Below are positions 27,671 to 36,500 of a stretch of DNA of 64,000 nucleotides, one piece after another. Within the stretch, counting starts at the first letter, position 1, and the number at the start of each line of letters is the position of its first letter. Where the stretch lies: contig JAKSJA010000002.1 of the NCBI GenBank assembly GCA_024398495.1, forward strand, positions 30,045-94,044, given 5' to 3'. Made by a program: the position numbers and the translations under genes. A model generated the notes under the pieces. That model worked only from the letters and a program-made list of their open reading frames with translations. It made no database searches and was not told the origin of the DNA. This DNA comes from Bacteroidaceae bacterium. GTDB taxonomy: Bacteria; Bacteroidota; Bacteroidia; Bacteroidales; Bacteroidaceae.

Positions 27671-29323
27671 ATGAAAACTTATAAGAAAAACAATATGAAA
27701 ACCATTGTATGCAGTATTTTAATATGTTTATCATCGACTGTTGCCCCTGCACAAGTCGAACGTTGGGGAATGTATGAAACCTCATTGACAGCACCATTGA
27801 CGGAAGAAAATCCTTTCAATATAGAACTGAAAGCAAGATTTGAAAATGCCGATACTGCAATTATCGTCAATGGCTATTATGACGGTATTGATAAAAAAAC
27901 AAAACAAGGTGTCTGGCGTATACGTTTCATGCCGATGAGGGAAGGTGTCTGGCACTTTGTTACAATATCTAATACTCACAATCTAAATGGTAAAAGCGGA
28001 GATTTTTCGTGTATTGCACCGTCTGCAGATAATCATGGACCGGTAATGGTAGATAAGACAGGGTTGCATTTCAAATATGCCGATGGTAAACGTTTCATGC
28101 CAGTAGGTACTACCAGTTACGATTGGATGCATGCCACCAACGATCCACATTTTGGTAATTTTGACAAAGGGCTCACCATACAGGAACAGACGTTAAAATC
28201 GCTAGAAATGTCAGGGTTTAATAAAGTTCGTTCTTTGCTGCTTGTACATAATTTTGATAAATCATACCCAGAACCTGACATCTTTCCGTTTGAGCGTGAA
28301 GGAGATAGTTGGGATTGGACTCGTCTTAATCCTCGCTACTTCGACCATGTGGAAGAATACACACTACGACTTATGCAACTTGGCATTGAACAGGACCTCA
28401 TCTTGTTTCATCCTTATGACGAAGGGCGATGGGGCTTTGATGCCATGCCACGAGAGGCCGGAATGTTGTTGTGTAAATATGTTACAGCGCGTTTCGGTGC
28501 GATACGCAATATATGGTGGAGTATGGCAAATGAATATGATGGTTTGAAGAAGCAACCAAGAGATATATGGGATGTATGGACAGATGCTGTAATAGATAAC
28601 GACCCTTATCATCATCTTATATCAATACACTCCTTTACTGCACAGTATTACAAATACTGGGATAGCAGATATACACACTGCTCCATTCAAGACCAGGCTC
28701 CAGTAGAGGTACAAGGGGGTGCTGCTATCGTGCGTAACATCTATAAGAAACCTGTAATCTTTGACGAGATATGCTATGAGGGGGACATGACTTCTCGTTG
28801 GGGGTGTCTGACAGGTGAGGAAGAACTCTATCGTATGTGGCAGGCGTATGTGTGCGGAACTTATGCTACACATGCAGAGTGTTTTCAGTATGGCAACCCG
28901 CACGATTTCAGCCATGACTTCCTTGCTGTAGGTGGCAAGTGGATGGGAGAATCATGGAAACGTATAAAGTTCATGCGCAGCATACTTGATGATATGGCTT
29001 ATCCCATGTATCTAGCGGATTCCAGTTGGGATCCTTGTACTTCTGCCTGTGGACCGGATTGCTATATGGTCTATCTTGGCAAGCAGAAATTGAAAGAATG
29101 GGTATTTAACCTACCTGCCAAAAATTCATATTTCCCACGTCTAAAAGGAGGAGAACGGTTCAAGGTTGAAGTTATAGACACGTGGAACATGACAATAACT
29201 GAATGTCCTCTTATCTTTGAGACTACACGAAGCGGACATTACCGTATGGCAGATAAAGAAAATAGGGTAGTACCACTCACGGAACAACCCTATATCTTAC
29301 TGCGTATCAAACGGATAAATTAA
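27671..29323 (+). CDS. Secreted glycosidase-like protein (DUF5060 + DUF4038/apiosidase-like + DUF5605)
   Basis: 550 aa with a signal peptide; the cleavage region is SSTVAPAQ. The first ATG is at 27671 and a second at 27695; either gives a usable signal peptide. Domains: DUF5060 (about 30-115, VERWGMYETSL...NPFNIELKARF), a TIM-barrel of the DUF4038/apiosidase-like type (about 125-440: GKRFMPVGTTSYDWMH, NIWWSMANEYDG with the likely acid Glu, and PVIFDEICYEGD with a likely nucleophile Glu), and a DUF5605 C-terminal β-domain (455-550). It probably cleaves a plant or mucin side chain. It converges with a GH2 gene; no SusC/D pair is adjacent. Confidence 0.8.
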   Translation: MKTYKKNNMKTIVCSILICLSSTVAPAQVERWGMYETSLTAPLTEENPFNIELKARFENADTAIIVNGYYDGIDKKTKQGVWRIRFMPMREGVWHFVTISNTHNLNGKSGDFSCIAPSADNHGPVMVDKTGLHFKYADGKRFMPVGTTSYDWMHATNDPHFGNFDKGLTIQEQTLKSLEMSGFNKVRSLLLVHNFDKSYPEPDIFPFEREGDSWDWTRLNPRYFDHVEEYTLRLMQLGIEQDLILFHPYDEGRWGFDAMPREAGMLLCKYVTARFGAIRNIWWSMANEYDGLKKQPRDIWDVWTDAVIDNDPYHHLISIHSFTAQYYKYWDSRYTHCSIQDQAPVEVQGGAAIVRNIYKKPVIFDEICYEGDMTSRWGCLTGEEELYRMWQAYVCGTYATHAECFQYGNPHDFSHDFLAVGGKWMGESWKRIKFMRSILDDMAYPMYLADSSWDPCTSACGPDCYMVYLGKQKLKEWVFNLPAKNSYFPRLKGGERFKVEVIDTWNMTITECPLIFETTRSGHYRMADKENRVVPLTEQPYILLRIKRIN

Positions 29324-29361
29324 GGTTTTGAGGTTATACGGTTTTGAGGTTTTGATTACTC
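29324..29361. repeat. Short intergenic GGTTTTGAGGTTATACGG repeat
   Basis: The gap between the two convergent glycosidase genes contains GGTTTTGAGG twice around a single TTATACGGTT. TTATACGG is the unit amplified at 47772-47831 and 48086-48137, so this looks like one dispersed copy. No clear terminator is visible. Confidence 0.55.
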
Positions 29362-31836
29362 TCATTTCGTAACGCCGAAGTCTTGCTGTTGTTTCTCCAC
29401 TTCATCGAGAAGACGGCGTTTTTCTGTTTCGGATATAGTAGGAACAGATTGCCCATTACGTTTCATCTCTTCCGATGATTTTGTGACGCTAACCTTTTCA
29501 TAACAGGTCGGAAATGCTGCCGGTACACTATGGATGGTGATGGTGTCAGCAGACGGTGCATGTATGCCTTCAAAAGCAGGACGTGCAATGATGGTAATAT
29601 CGCCAGGTGTATTCGTTGCCTGTATCAATACAGGTGCGCTGCCCCATTCCACATTACGAGGGTTGGCACCAATGGAAACATCTCCAATAATATGCCCTTC
29701 ACCTTCAACAGTGAACGATATCTGTTCTTTTGCCAAACGTCTTACATTGCCATTATCATCGGTGATTTCGGCAATAATGACAATAAAGTCAGATCCATCA
29801 GCAACAAGTTCTTTCCCATTCCTGTCAGCATGAAGACATATCTTTGTTGAACGGCGTGATGGCATCTTCTTTTCTGTACATACTATCTTACCGTCTTTGA
29901 ATCCCTCTGCCAGCAAAGACACTCTCTGCCAGTTGCGTTGCTTGTAGGAATATTCTCTCGCCTTCCAGAAGTTCCAGAAGCCTTTGAATATCGCAGGACT
30001 GCCTGATAATGTCTGTACCATATCGCCTTCCAAAGCAGTAAGTCGTACAGAGTCACAGTTGTTAAAGACAACAACATCCTCTCCTGAACATTGTGTCATC
30101 TCATTTGCAATGAACAAATATGGTTCAGTACTGATAAGACTGTTTGCCTTGAATGCGGCAAGAGCATATTTCGGTTGACGGAATGCATCATATATTCCCC
30201 CGAAATAAGGGTCAGGATGATAGCCTCTTTGATGGTCGAAAGGATGCCATTGACAACCACCTATGAACTGTCTGCTGTCGGTAAGCATCTCTTTGTATGT
30301 GTTGTCCAAACTTAGTGCCGCATCAAGCATAGCCTTCTCGCCCCATCCACGTGAAGCACGGTTTAAGCAGTTGTGAGCATACCAGTCATCGACCATCTCG
30401 CCAAACTCACGTGTGAAGATACATTTGTCTTCAGGTGTCGTAATCTTACCTATGTCTTCAGGCCATCCGTAGAGCACCTCATAGTTTTCTTTTACACCAG
30501 CAGAATTCATATCGGCGGCAGCAACAGGACGACCGATAAATGGATATTCATCAATGGTAATCTTATGTGCCTCTATGGCAAAATCCTTTGGATAGCGTGT
30601 CTCGTTTAGTATAGGCTCCCACATCAATACACACGTATGGTTACGGTCACGCCTTATTATCTCACGGGTGTTCTTATGTACCTTCTCTGCAAACTTAGGG
30701 TCTTTGTTCCAATACTGCCATCCTGGAGTAGGCACAATGACAAAAAGTCCCAATTCATCACAAGCGTCCATAAATGCCGGGTCTTGTGGATAATGTGCCG
30801 CACGGACAATTGTCATGCCAGCATCCTTAAGACGTTTTGCATCACGCCATTGCTGTGTGTTCGGCACAGCATTTCCCACGTATGCAAAGTCTTGATGACG
30901 GTTGCCGCCTATGAGTTTATGATAAGGTCTGTCATTGAGCCAGAATCCATCCTTTCCACGAAATTCCGCCTTGCGGATTCCCGTACGCAGTGCCACACCG
31001 TCAACACATTGCTTATTGTCAAACACCCTTATCTCGATAGTATATAGATAAGGTGTTTCAGGACTCCACAGATGAGGATTCTTCACTACTGCCGTCAGTC
31101 GTCCATCATCAGATGAAATCTTTTTTATCTGTTTGCCGTCAGCATCCTTTATCGTTGCTACGGTGTTCATCTTTGACGGCATGGTGATGTCCATGACCAT
31201 CGTTGCACTTCTGTCGGAGATATTATCATAATGTACGAATACATCGTCAATGGCATTACTATTCTTGCCAATCAACCATACGTCACGATACATACCATGA
31301 TGATAGCAGAAGTCAAGTTGTGACTGTTTCTTGCCGGGAGGATAAGACTTGTCATCCCTGTTGTCAACCATCACGGCAACAAGACATTTGTCGCCAGCCT
31401 TCACTCCTTGACTTGTCAAGTCTATCTCTATTGGCAGATAGCCACCTTCATGTTCGCACACAAAGTTTCCGTTCACAAACACCTTTTGCTTGCCCATGAT
31501 AGCCTCAAAATGAATGATGATATCCTTACACTTCATGTCAGCCGGAACGGTGAAAGACTTTCTGTACCAACATATCCCCTGATAGTTTCTACCGCCACTC
31601 GCCTCCGAAGGCTCAAGCCGTGCAGTATGCGGGGCACAGACAACATCCCATTCTTCATCGTTGAAACCGACAGTTTCCGCACCAACTACATCTCCCAGAT
31701 GGAAACGCCATCCCTGATTGAAATTATATACAATACGTCCGCTATTGGGAATCTGGTAAAAACCAGCCACGCTCTGTGCCTGTAAACCTGTCAAACATAT
31801 ACAGGTAAGACATGAAAGCAAAATAATCTTTTTCAT
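29362..31836 (-). CDS. Glycoside hydrolase family 2 protein (β-galactosidase-like), secreted
   Basis: 824 aa from the ATG at 31836 (MKKIILLSCLTCICLTGLQAQ, signal peptide); an upstream GTG is inside the promoter. The jelly-roll sugar-binding domain is at about 30-190 (YNFNQGWRFHLGD, CWYRKSFTVP). An Ig-like domain follows, then the TIM barrel from about 290 (RTGIRKAEFRGKDGFWLNDRPYHKLIGGNRHQDF, RAAHYPQDPAFMDACDELGL). The acid/base is the Glu of ILNETRYP (about residue 411) and the nucleophile is a Glu of FTREFGEM (about 477). The C-terminal part has β-sandwich domains. A periplasmic exo-glycosidase. The exact sugar is unknown. Confidence 0.88.
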   Translation of the reverse strand: MKKIILLSCLTCICLTGLQAQSVAGFYQIPNSGRIVYNFNQGWRFHLGDVVGAETVGFNDEEWDVVCAPHTARLEPSEASGGRNYQGICWYRKSFTVPADMKCKDIIIHFEAIMGKQKVFVNGNFVCEHEGGYLPIEIDLTSQGVKAGDKCLVAVMVDNRDDKSYPPGKKQSQLDFCYHHGMYRDVWLIGKNSNAIDDVFVHYDNISDRSATMVMDITMPSKMNTVATIKDADGKQIKKISSDDGRLTAVVKNPHLWSPETPYLYTIEIRVFDNKQCVDGVALRTGIRKAEFRGKDGFWLNDRPYHKLIGGNRHQDFAYVGNAVPNTQQWRDAKRLKDAGMTIVRAAHYPQDPAFMDACDELGLFVIVPTPGWQYWNKDPKFAEKVHKNTREIIRRDRNHTCVLMWEPILNETRYPKDFAIEAHKITIDEYPFIGRPVAAADMNSAGVKENYEVLYGWPEDIGKITTPEDKCIFTREFGEMVDDWYAHNCLNRASRGWGEKAMLDAALSLDNTYKEMLTDSRQFIGGCQWHPFDHQRGYHPDPYFGGIYDAFRQPKYALAAFKANSLISTEPYLFIANEMTQCSGEDVVVFNNCDSVRLTALEGDMVQTLSGSPAIFKGFWNFWKAREYSYKQRNWQRVSLLAEGFKDGKIVCTEKKMPSRRSTKICLHADRNGKELVADGSDFIVIIAEITDDNGNVRRLAKEQISFTVEGEGHIIGDVSIGANPRNVEWGSAPVLIQATNTPGDITIIARPAFEGIHAPSADTITIHSVPAAFPTCYEKVSVTKSSEEMKRNGQSVPTISETEKRRLLDEVEKQQQDFGVTK

Positions 31837-31841
31837 GACCA

Positions 31842-31849
31842 CAAAGATA
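31842..31849 (-). promoter_or_regulatory. -7 box of the GH2 gene, almost on the start codon
   Basis: The minus strand reads TATCTTTG with only 5 nt before the ATG at 31836, the same spacing as at aroA. A leaderless transcript is predicted. Confidence 0.6.
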
Positions 31850-31897
31850 CAAAAGTTTTTTTATCAATGCAGATATGCCGTTTAGAATTTTTTTTCC

Positions 31898-31905
31898 TAA
31901 TTTTG
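31898..31905 (+). promoter_or_regulatory. -7 box (TAATTTTG) of ddh
   Basis: TAATTTTG lies 28 nt before the ATG at 31934. The -33 element is weak. The promoter is divergent from that of the GH2 gene. Confidence 0.55.
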
Positions 31906-31933
31906 CACAGATTACCAAATACATAATGTGGAT

Positions 31934-32836
31934 ATGGATAAACTCAGAGTTGCAATCGTAGGTTATGGAAATATAGGAAAATTTGCTCTTCAAGCATTGG
32001 AAACAGCAGAAGACATGGAAGTTGCAGGCGTGGTAAGACGTACTGTCAGCAGCCACCAACCAAAAGAGATTGAAGGCATATATCCTATTGTAACAGACAT
32101 CAAGGAGTTGGGACATGTCGATGTCGCAATTCTTTCAACGCCTAGTCGTCAATGCAAGGAGTTTGCACAGCAGATACTGCCGTTGGGAATAAATACCGTT
32201 GACAGTTTCGACATCCACACATCCGTATGCCAATATCGGGACGAACTGATGAAAATAAACCGCCAGACTGGTACCGTATCCATCATCTCAGCAGGATGGG
32301 ATCCTGGAACAGACTCCATCGTCAGAGCACTCATGCAAGGCTTGGCACCAAAAGGACTCACATACACCAACTTTGGTCCTGGAATGAGCATGGGACATTC
32401 TGTATGCGTAAAGAGCAAGGAAGGAGTCAAAGATGCACTCTCCATGACAATACCGAAAGGAGAAGGAGTTCATCGTCGAATGGTATATGTAGAACTGGAA
32501 CAAGATGCAGACTTGAAAACAATGACAAAACTGATAAAAGAAGACCCATATTTTGCCAATGATGAAACATACGTAATGCAAGTCGATAATATTGATGAAA
32601 TCAAGGATATGGGGCATGGTGTCAACCTCGTGCGTAAAGGCGTCAGTGGACAGACTCAAAACCAACTTATGGAGTTCAATATGCGTATCAACAACCCTGC
32701 ACTCACAGGGCAGATTCTCGTCAACGCAGCACGTGCCACCATGCGTCAGCAACCGGGGTGCTACACCATGGTAGAGATACCAGTCATCGATATGTTACTG
32801 GGAAACCGTGAAGAACTGATTGCAAAACTCGTCTGA
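31934..32836 (+). CDS. ddh: meso-Diaminopimelate D-dehydrogenase
   Basis: 300 aa from the ATG at 31934 (MDKLRVAIVGYGNIGKF); an in-frame GTG at 31928 is less likely. Rossmann motif GYGNIG near the start; SAGWDPGTDSIVRALMQGLAPKGLTYTNFGPGMSMGHS and GVHRRMVYVELE are diagnostic for Ddh. It makes meso-diaminopimelate in one step from tetrahydrodipicolinate, ammonia and NADPH, for lysine and peptidoglycan synthesis. Length normal (Corynebacterium enzyme about 320 aa). The nucleoside deaminase follows after 62 bp of repeat sequence. Confidence 0.95.
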   Translation: MDKLRVAIVGYGNIGKFALQALETAEDMEVAGVVRRTVSSHQPKEIEGIYPIVTDIKELGHVDVAILSTPSRQCKEFAQQILPLGINTVDSFDIHTSVCQYRDELMKINRQTGTVSIISAGWDPGTDSIVRALMQGLAPKGLTYTNFGPGMSMGHSVCVKSKEGVKDALSMTIPKGEGVHRRMVYVELEQDADLKTMTKLIKEDPYFANDETYVMQVDNIDEIKDMGHGVNLVRKGVSGQTQNQLMEFNMRINNPALTGQILVNAARATMRQQPGCYTMVEIPVIDMLLGNREELIAKLV

Positions 32837-32847
32837 TAGCTCACAAC

Positions 32848-32895
32848 TATTAAACCATTAAACCTTTAAACTTTTAAACCTTAAAACCTTTATAA
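32848..32895. repeat. TTTAAAC-type low-complexity repeat before guaD
   Basis: Units such as TTAAACC, TTTAAAC and TTTTAAACC fill the gap up to the start codon at 32899. The same type of sequence precedes the YqaA-like gene at 16139. Confidence 0.7.
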
Positions 32896-32898
32896 CCT

Positions 32899-33366
32899 AT
32901 GACTAAAGAAGATTTTATGCGCAGAGCCATTGCGCTCTCCAAAGATAGTGTTCTCAACGGAGGGGGGCCTTTCGGTGCAGTCATCGTGAAAAACAACGAA
33001 ATAATCGCAGAAGCGAGCAATTGTGTTACCATTGACAACGACCCTACGGCACATGCCGAGGTATCAGCCATCCGCAAGGCAGCACGTCAACTTGGAACAT
33101 TTGATCTCTCAGGATGTGAGATATATACCAGTTGCGAGCCATGCCCTATGTGTTTTGGAGCAATATATTGGGCACATATTGATAAAATCTATTATGCCAA
33201 CGACAAGAAAGATGCAGCAGAGATAGGTTTTGACGATGCTTTCATCTATGAAGAGATAGAACGTCCCGTAGGAAACCGTCATAAACCATCAGAGCAGATA
33301 TTGCATCCCGAAGCCCTGAGGGTATTCCGTCTATGGGATGAAAAAGAAGATAAGACTGCATATTGA
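32899..33366 (+). CDS. guaD: Guanine deaminase-like nucleoside deaminase
   Basis: 155 aa, cytidine-deaminase fold. Zinc site: HAEVSAI (His and catalytic Glu) and CEPCPMCFGAIYWA (PCxxC). The residues after this (YYANDKKDAAEIGFDDAFIYEEIERP) match Bacillus GuaD-type guanine deaminases rather than TadA tRNA deaminases, which have a different C terminus. It should convert guanine to xanthine. Upstream is the low-complexity repeat and ddh; downstream is the tRNA-Ser gene. It probably depends on the ddh promoter, because no box is seen in the gap. Confidence 0.85.
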   Translation: MTKEDFMRRAIALSKDSVLNGGGPFGAVIVKNNEIIAEASNCVTIDNDPTAHAEVSAIRKAARQLGTFDLSGCEIYTSCEPCPMCFGAIYWAHIDKIYYANDKKDAAEIGFDDAFIYEEIERPVGNRHKPSEQILHPEALRVFRLWDEKEDKTAY

Positions 33367-33415
33367 TATAATCACTATTTTTTGCTGTAAAAAACAGTAA
33401 TACATTTTTTATTTG

Positions 33416-33423
33416 TACCTTTG
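33416..33423 (+). promoter_or_regulatory. -7 box (TACCTTTG) of tRNA-Ser
   Basis: TACCTTTG lies 13 nt before the tRNA 5' end, as expected for a short-leader stable RNA promoter. Confidence 0.65.
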
Positions 33424-33436
33424 CACTGACTTTTAC

Positions 33437-33522
33437 GGAAGGATGGCAGAGTGGTCGATTGCGCTGGTCTCGAAAACCGGTATACGGTCTCCGTATCGGG
33501 GGTTCGAATCCCCCTTCTTCCG
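33437..33522 (+). tRNA. tRNA-Ser (anticodon CGA)
   Basis: 86 nt without CCA. Acceptor arms GGAAGGA and TTCTTCC pair over seven positions, with one G-T pair, and the discriminator is G. The anticodon arm CTGGT-CTCGAAA-ACCGG puts CGA at positions 34-36. A long variable arm (TACGG/CCGTA) and a perfect T-arm (GGGGG-TTCGAAT-CCCCC) identify the serine class II fold. CCA is not encoded. Its 3' end is partly repeated just downstream (33526-33541). Confidence 0.96.
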
Positions 33523-33541
33523 CAGCCCCTTTCTTCCGCAG
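33511..33541. repeat. Tandem copy of the tRNA-Ser 3' end (possible att scar)
   Basis: CCCCTTCTTCCGCAG (33511-33525, the tRNA 3' part) is followed directly by the same sequence with one extra T (33526-33541). Duplicated tRNA ends are typical traces of tyrosine-recombinase integration, but no integrase or island lies between the copies. Confidence 0.45.
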
Positions 33542-33556
33542 AGAAGACTCAACAAT

Positions 33557-33578
33557 AGGTTTTGTAGAGCCTTTTTTT
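33557..33578 (+). terminator. Likely terminator of tRNA-Ser
   Basis: A weak 5-bp stem (AGGTT / AGCCT) with a 6-nt loop is followed by seven T residues, 35 bp after the tRNA. It also sits 7 bp from the convergent sprA stop. Confidence 0.45.
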
Positions 33579-33584
33579 ATGCCA

Positions 33585-36500
33585 TTATCTTGTGAGAGAG
33601 AACTTTACACTGATACCAAAATCATGAGTGGTAGTTGGATAACTACTGGATGATAGCAATGGGGTGTTCTGCTGCATATCGTAATATGCACTCATGGTGA
33701 GGAGTTTAGATAGTGTATAGTCTGCACTGAAGGTTATCTTCGTTGCCTTGTTACCGCTGCTGGCATTGCTTTCCATATTGGCGATGTCGCGCACAAGGGT
33801 TGCCTGGTTGCGCAGGCTGATGTCGAACCGCAGGTTGAGGTCGTGGTTCATGCCTTTATTACTGGTGCTGGTGCGTGTAGATTCGCCATTAGCATTGTTG
33901 GCATTTTTCCCTTTCTTGTTCTTGGCAGCAATCTTGCGCGCACTCTTCTTGTAACCGAAAAGGTCTATGTCATTTATCTTGTAGCCCATTCCGAACACCC
34001 AGTCTTTGGATGTAGCCTCGTTTATCTGCACGGATGTCATGGAGAGGTTGAGAACGCGGGTGGTCTTATACTCTGCCTTGAAGGTCATATTGTTTTGCAA
34101 CGTGACATCTATTCCTATTAGTGGAGAGAAGGCTTCGTTGATGCTGACAGTGGAGATATTATACATTGAACTCGGCACTGGGAGTGATGTGCTGGCGTTG
34201 GTGACGAATCCAAGGTCGCCCATATATTCGAGCCATGAGGAGAAACTGCTGTAGGAGCCTACAGAGTAAATGCTCTTATATGCGTGGTTTACGTTGACAC
34301 TCTTGAAGCGTTCATTGAACCATTTCAGTTTCTGCAGTCCAGAATAGCGTATCGTCCAGTTCGGGAGCATACGCCATATTGATGGGAAGAAGTCGAGGTC
34401 GCTGCCTCCACCGCAGTATGCGGAGAGGAAAGCTGGTACCATGACATCAGCGCTATATTTATTTATCGTTCCGTTCTTCGGATCGAATGTCTTACCTTCG
34501 AGGATTGTTCCTTTCGGATATTTAGCATTGAGATATTGGTGTTCTACGAGAGACTGATATCTGTCGAGAGACTGGCAGAATTTCTCGAAGGTCTTGGAAT
34601 AATATCCGTCGCTGGCACTACCCATTCCTTCAAAGGCACTGCCAATGGATATGGTGGTCATGGAGAACATACCACTGTGAGTGGTCGGGTTGCCTTCGTA
34701 CATATACTGTATGCTCTTGTTGCGTGTCATAGTACGACTGGCGTTGAGGTCTATCTTGAAGTCACGGAACGGTTCGAGGGTGACACGTACCTGCAGGTCT
34801 TCACTACTGCTGGTTGTGGATGGGGTGGCGATGCTGTCGGTACAGAGGAGCCATCCATTGTCGCGTGCCTTGTCTATATAGGAATCGTCAATAAAACCGA
34901 AGGCAAAGTCGAGTCCTGGACTGAGAACATTGCCGCTACGCTGTCCAAAGAAGTTACCTATGTTCGGCATGAAGCCCGGCAATGCCATGGCATAGTTGTT
35001 GCGATATGATATGCTGGCGTTACGTGCCATCATCAGCACTCGTGCCACGGACTGGCTGACGCGATACCACGTCTGGTTCTCCAACGGTTCCTTGGCTGCT
35101 ACGCTGACCTTGATGTTTATGGAGTCGTGGTTGAGAATGCGTATCTTGTTTTCGTCAAGCACCTTGTATTTAACTGGGTATGAGTTGCCGTCCTTGGTCT
35201 TTGCGGTGACAATGATGCGTTTTGTCTTCTTACCATGACTGACTTCAACGGTGCTGTCGGTAAGATGTATCTCTTTTGCAAAAACAGCCGGTTTCTTCGT
35301 GTTTGTCTGCTTCTTCAGGGCTTGCTGTGAAGCACGAGCGTTACTACGATTATTTGGACGGCGAATGGCTTGTGCGAAGCGTTTGTTAGTCTTCTCAAGG
35401 AATGGTATGAGATTGTAGAGTTTTTCAAAATTCAATTTTCCATTTATGTTCAACGTACGTGTGGAGTTGATAGTGTTTCCCAACGAGGTGCCATCTTCCA
35501 GTTCTGTTCCCCGCGACCAATTATAAGATGCATTGTATGAGGCATCGGCAGTAAGCCATTCAAAGATTGGCAGTTTGTCGAGTGGCAACTGATAAGAGGC
35601 TGTGAAGCTCTGCTGATATTTCAACGGTGTTCCCCATTTGCCTATGCTCTGCCATACAGAGTCTTTCCATGCATCATACCTATCAGGATAAAGATCTTTG
35701 TTAACTGGTGTATATGGTTCTTCTATCTGTGCATCAGTAGCACTCTGGAAGTTCATGTGTAGGTTTTTCGTGATATCCCAGCGCATGGCAAAGTCTCGAT
35801 TCCAGAGGAACTGTTCGGAGAAAGTCACCGGCAGACGGTCGTTGATGTTTTCCATATCACGCTCCTGCAATTCGTAATAGTCGCGTTTCATCTCGGTGTT
35901 AAAGGAGATGTTCTGCGGAATGTAGTTGAATCCAAACTCTTTCACTATCCTCAACCATTTGCTCTTGCCTTTTATGGACTTCCCTGGTTCGAATGGTTTA
36001 TATACTGGTGTATATGAATAGTTAACAGCTCCGCGCCAGTTATCTTCACGTTCATAGATAGTGGTTTTACCTGTAGTATATTTATGCGAATGACTATATG
36101 AAAATGCAAAGTTTCCTGGGTCGTATGGCATAGGATGACGCTTGGTGGTGATGCCTACCTTAGCATTGGAGATAGAGATGTTGCGGTTGGTGACATTGGT
36201 GACGGCAATGGACTCTACAGAGTCTTTCTCATGGCTGTCCATAGCCTCCAGCGCATCATCAAGTTCCATATCGGTATCAAGTGGATTGTATTTCGGTTTT
36301 GTCTTCTCCTGCGTGACGGAATAATAGAATGGTATCGTTACCTTTGCTTTCTCCGGGAAGAACTTGCCCAGTTCGAAACTGGCGGTGAGGTCATAACGTG
36401 AATAGTTGTCGGTAGAACGGTCCATCTGTCCTTGTTCCAGTCCTCCGAAGCCTTGTGTCTCGACACGTCCAGCAAGGTTTAGAGAACCGAAGTCGGAGAG

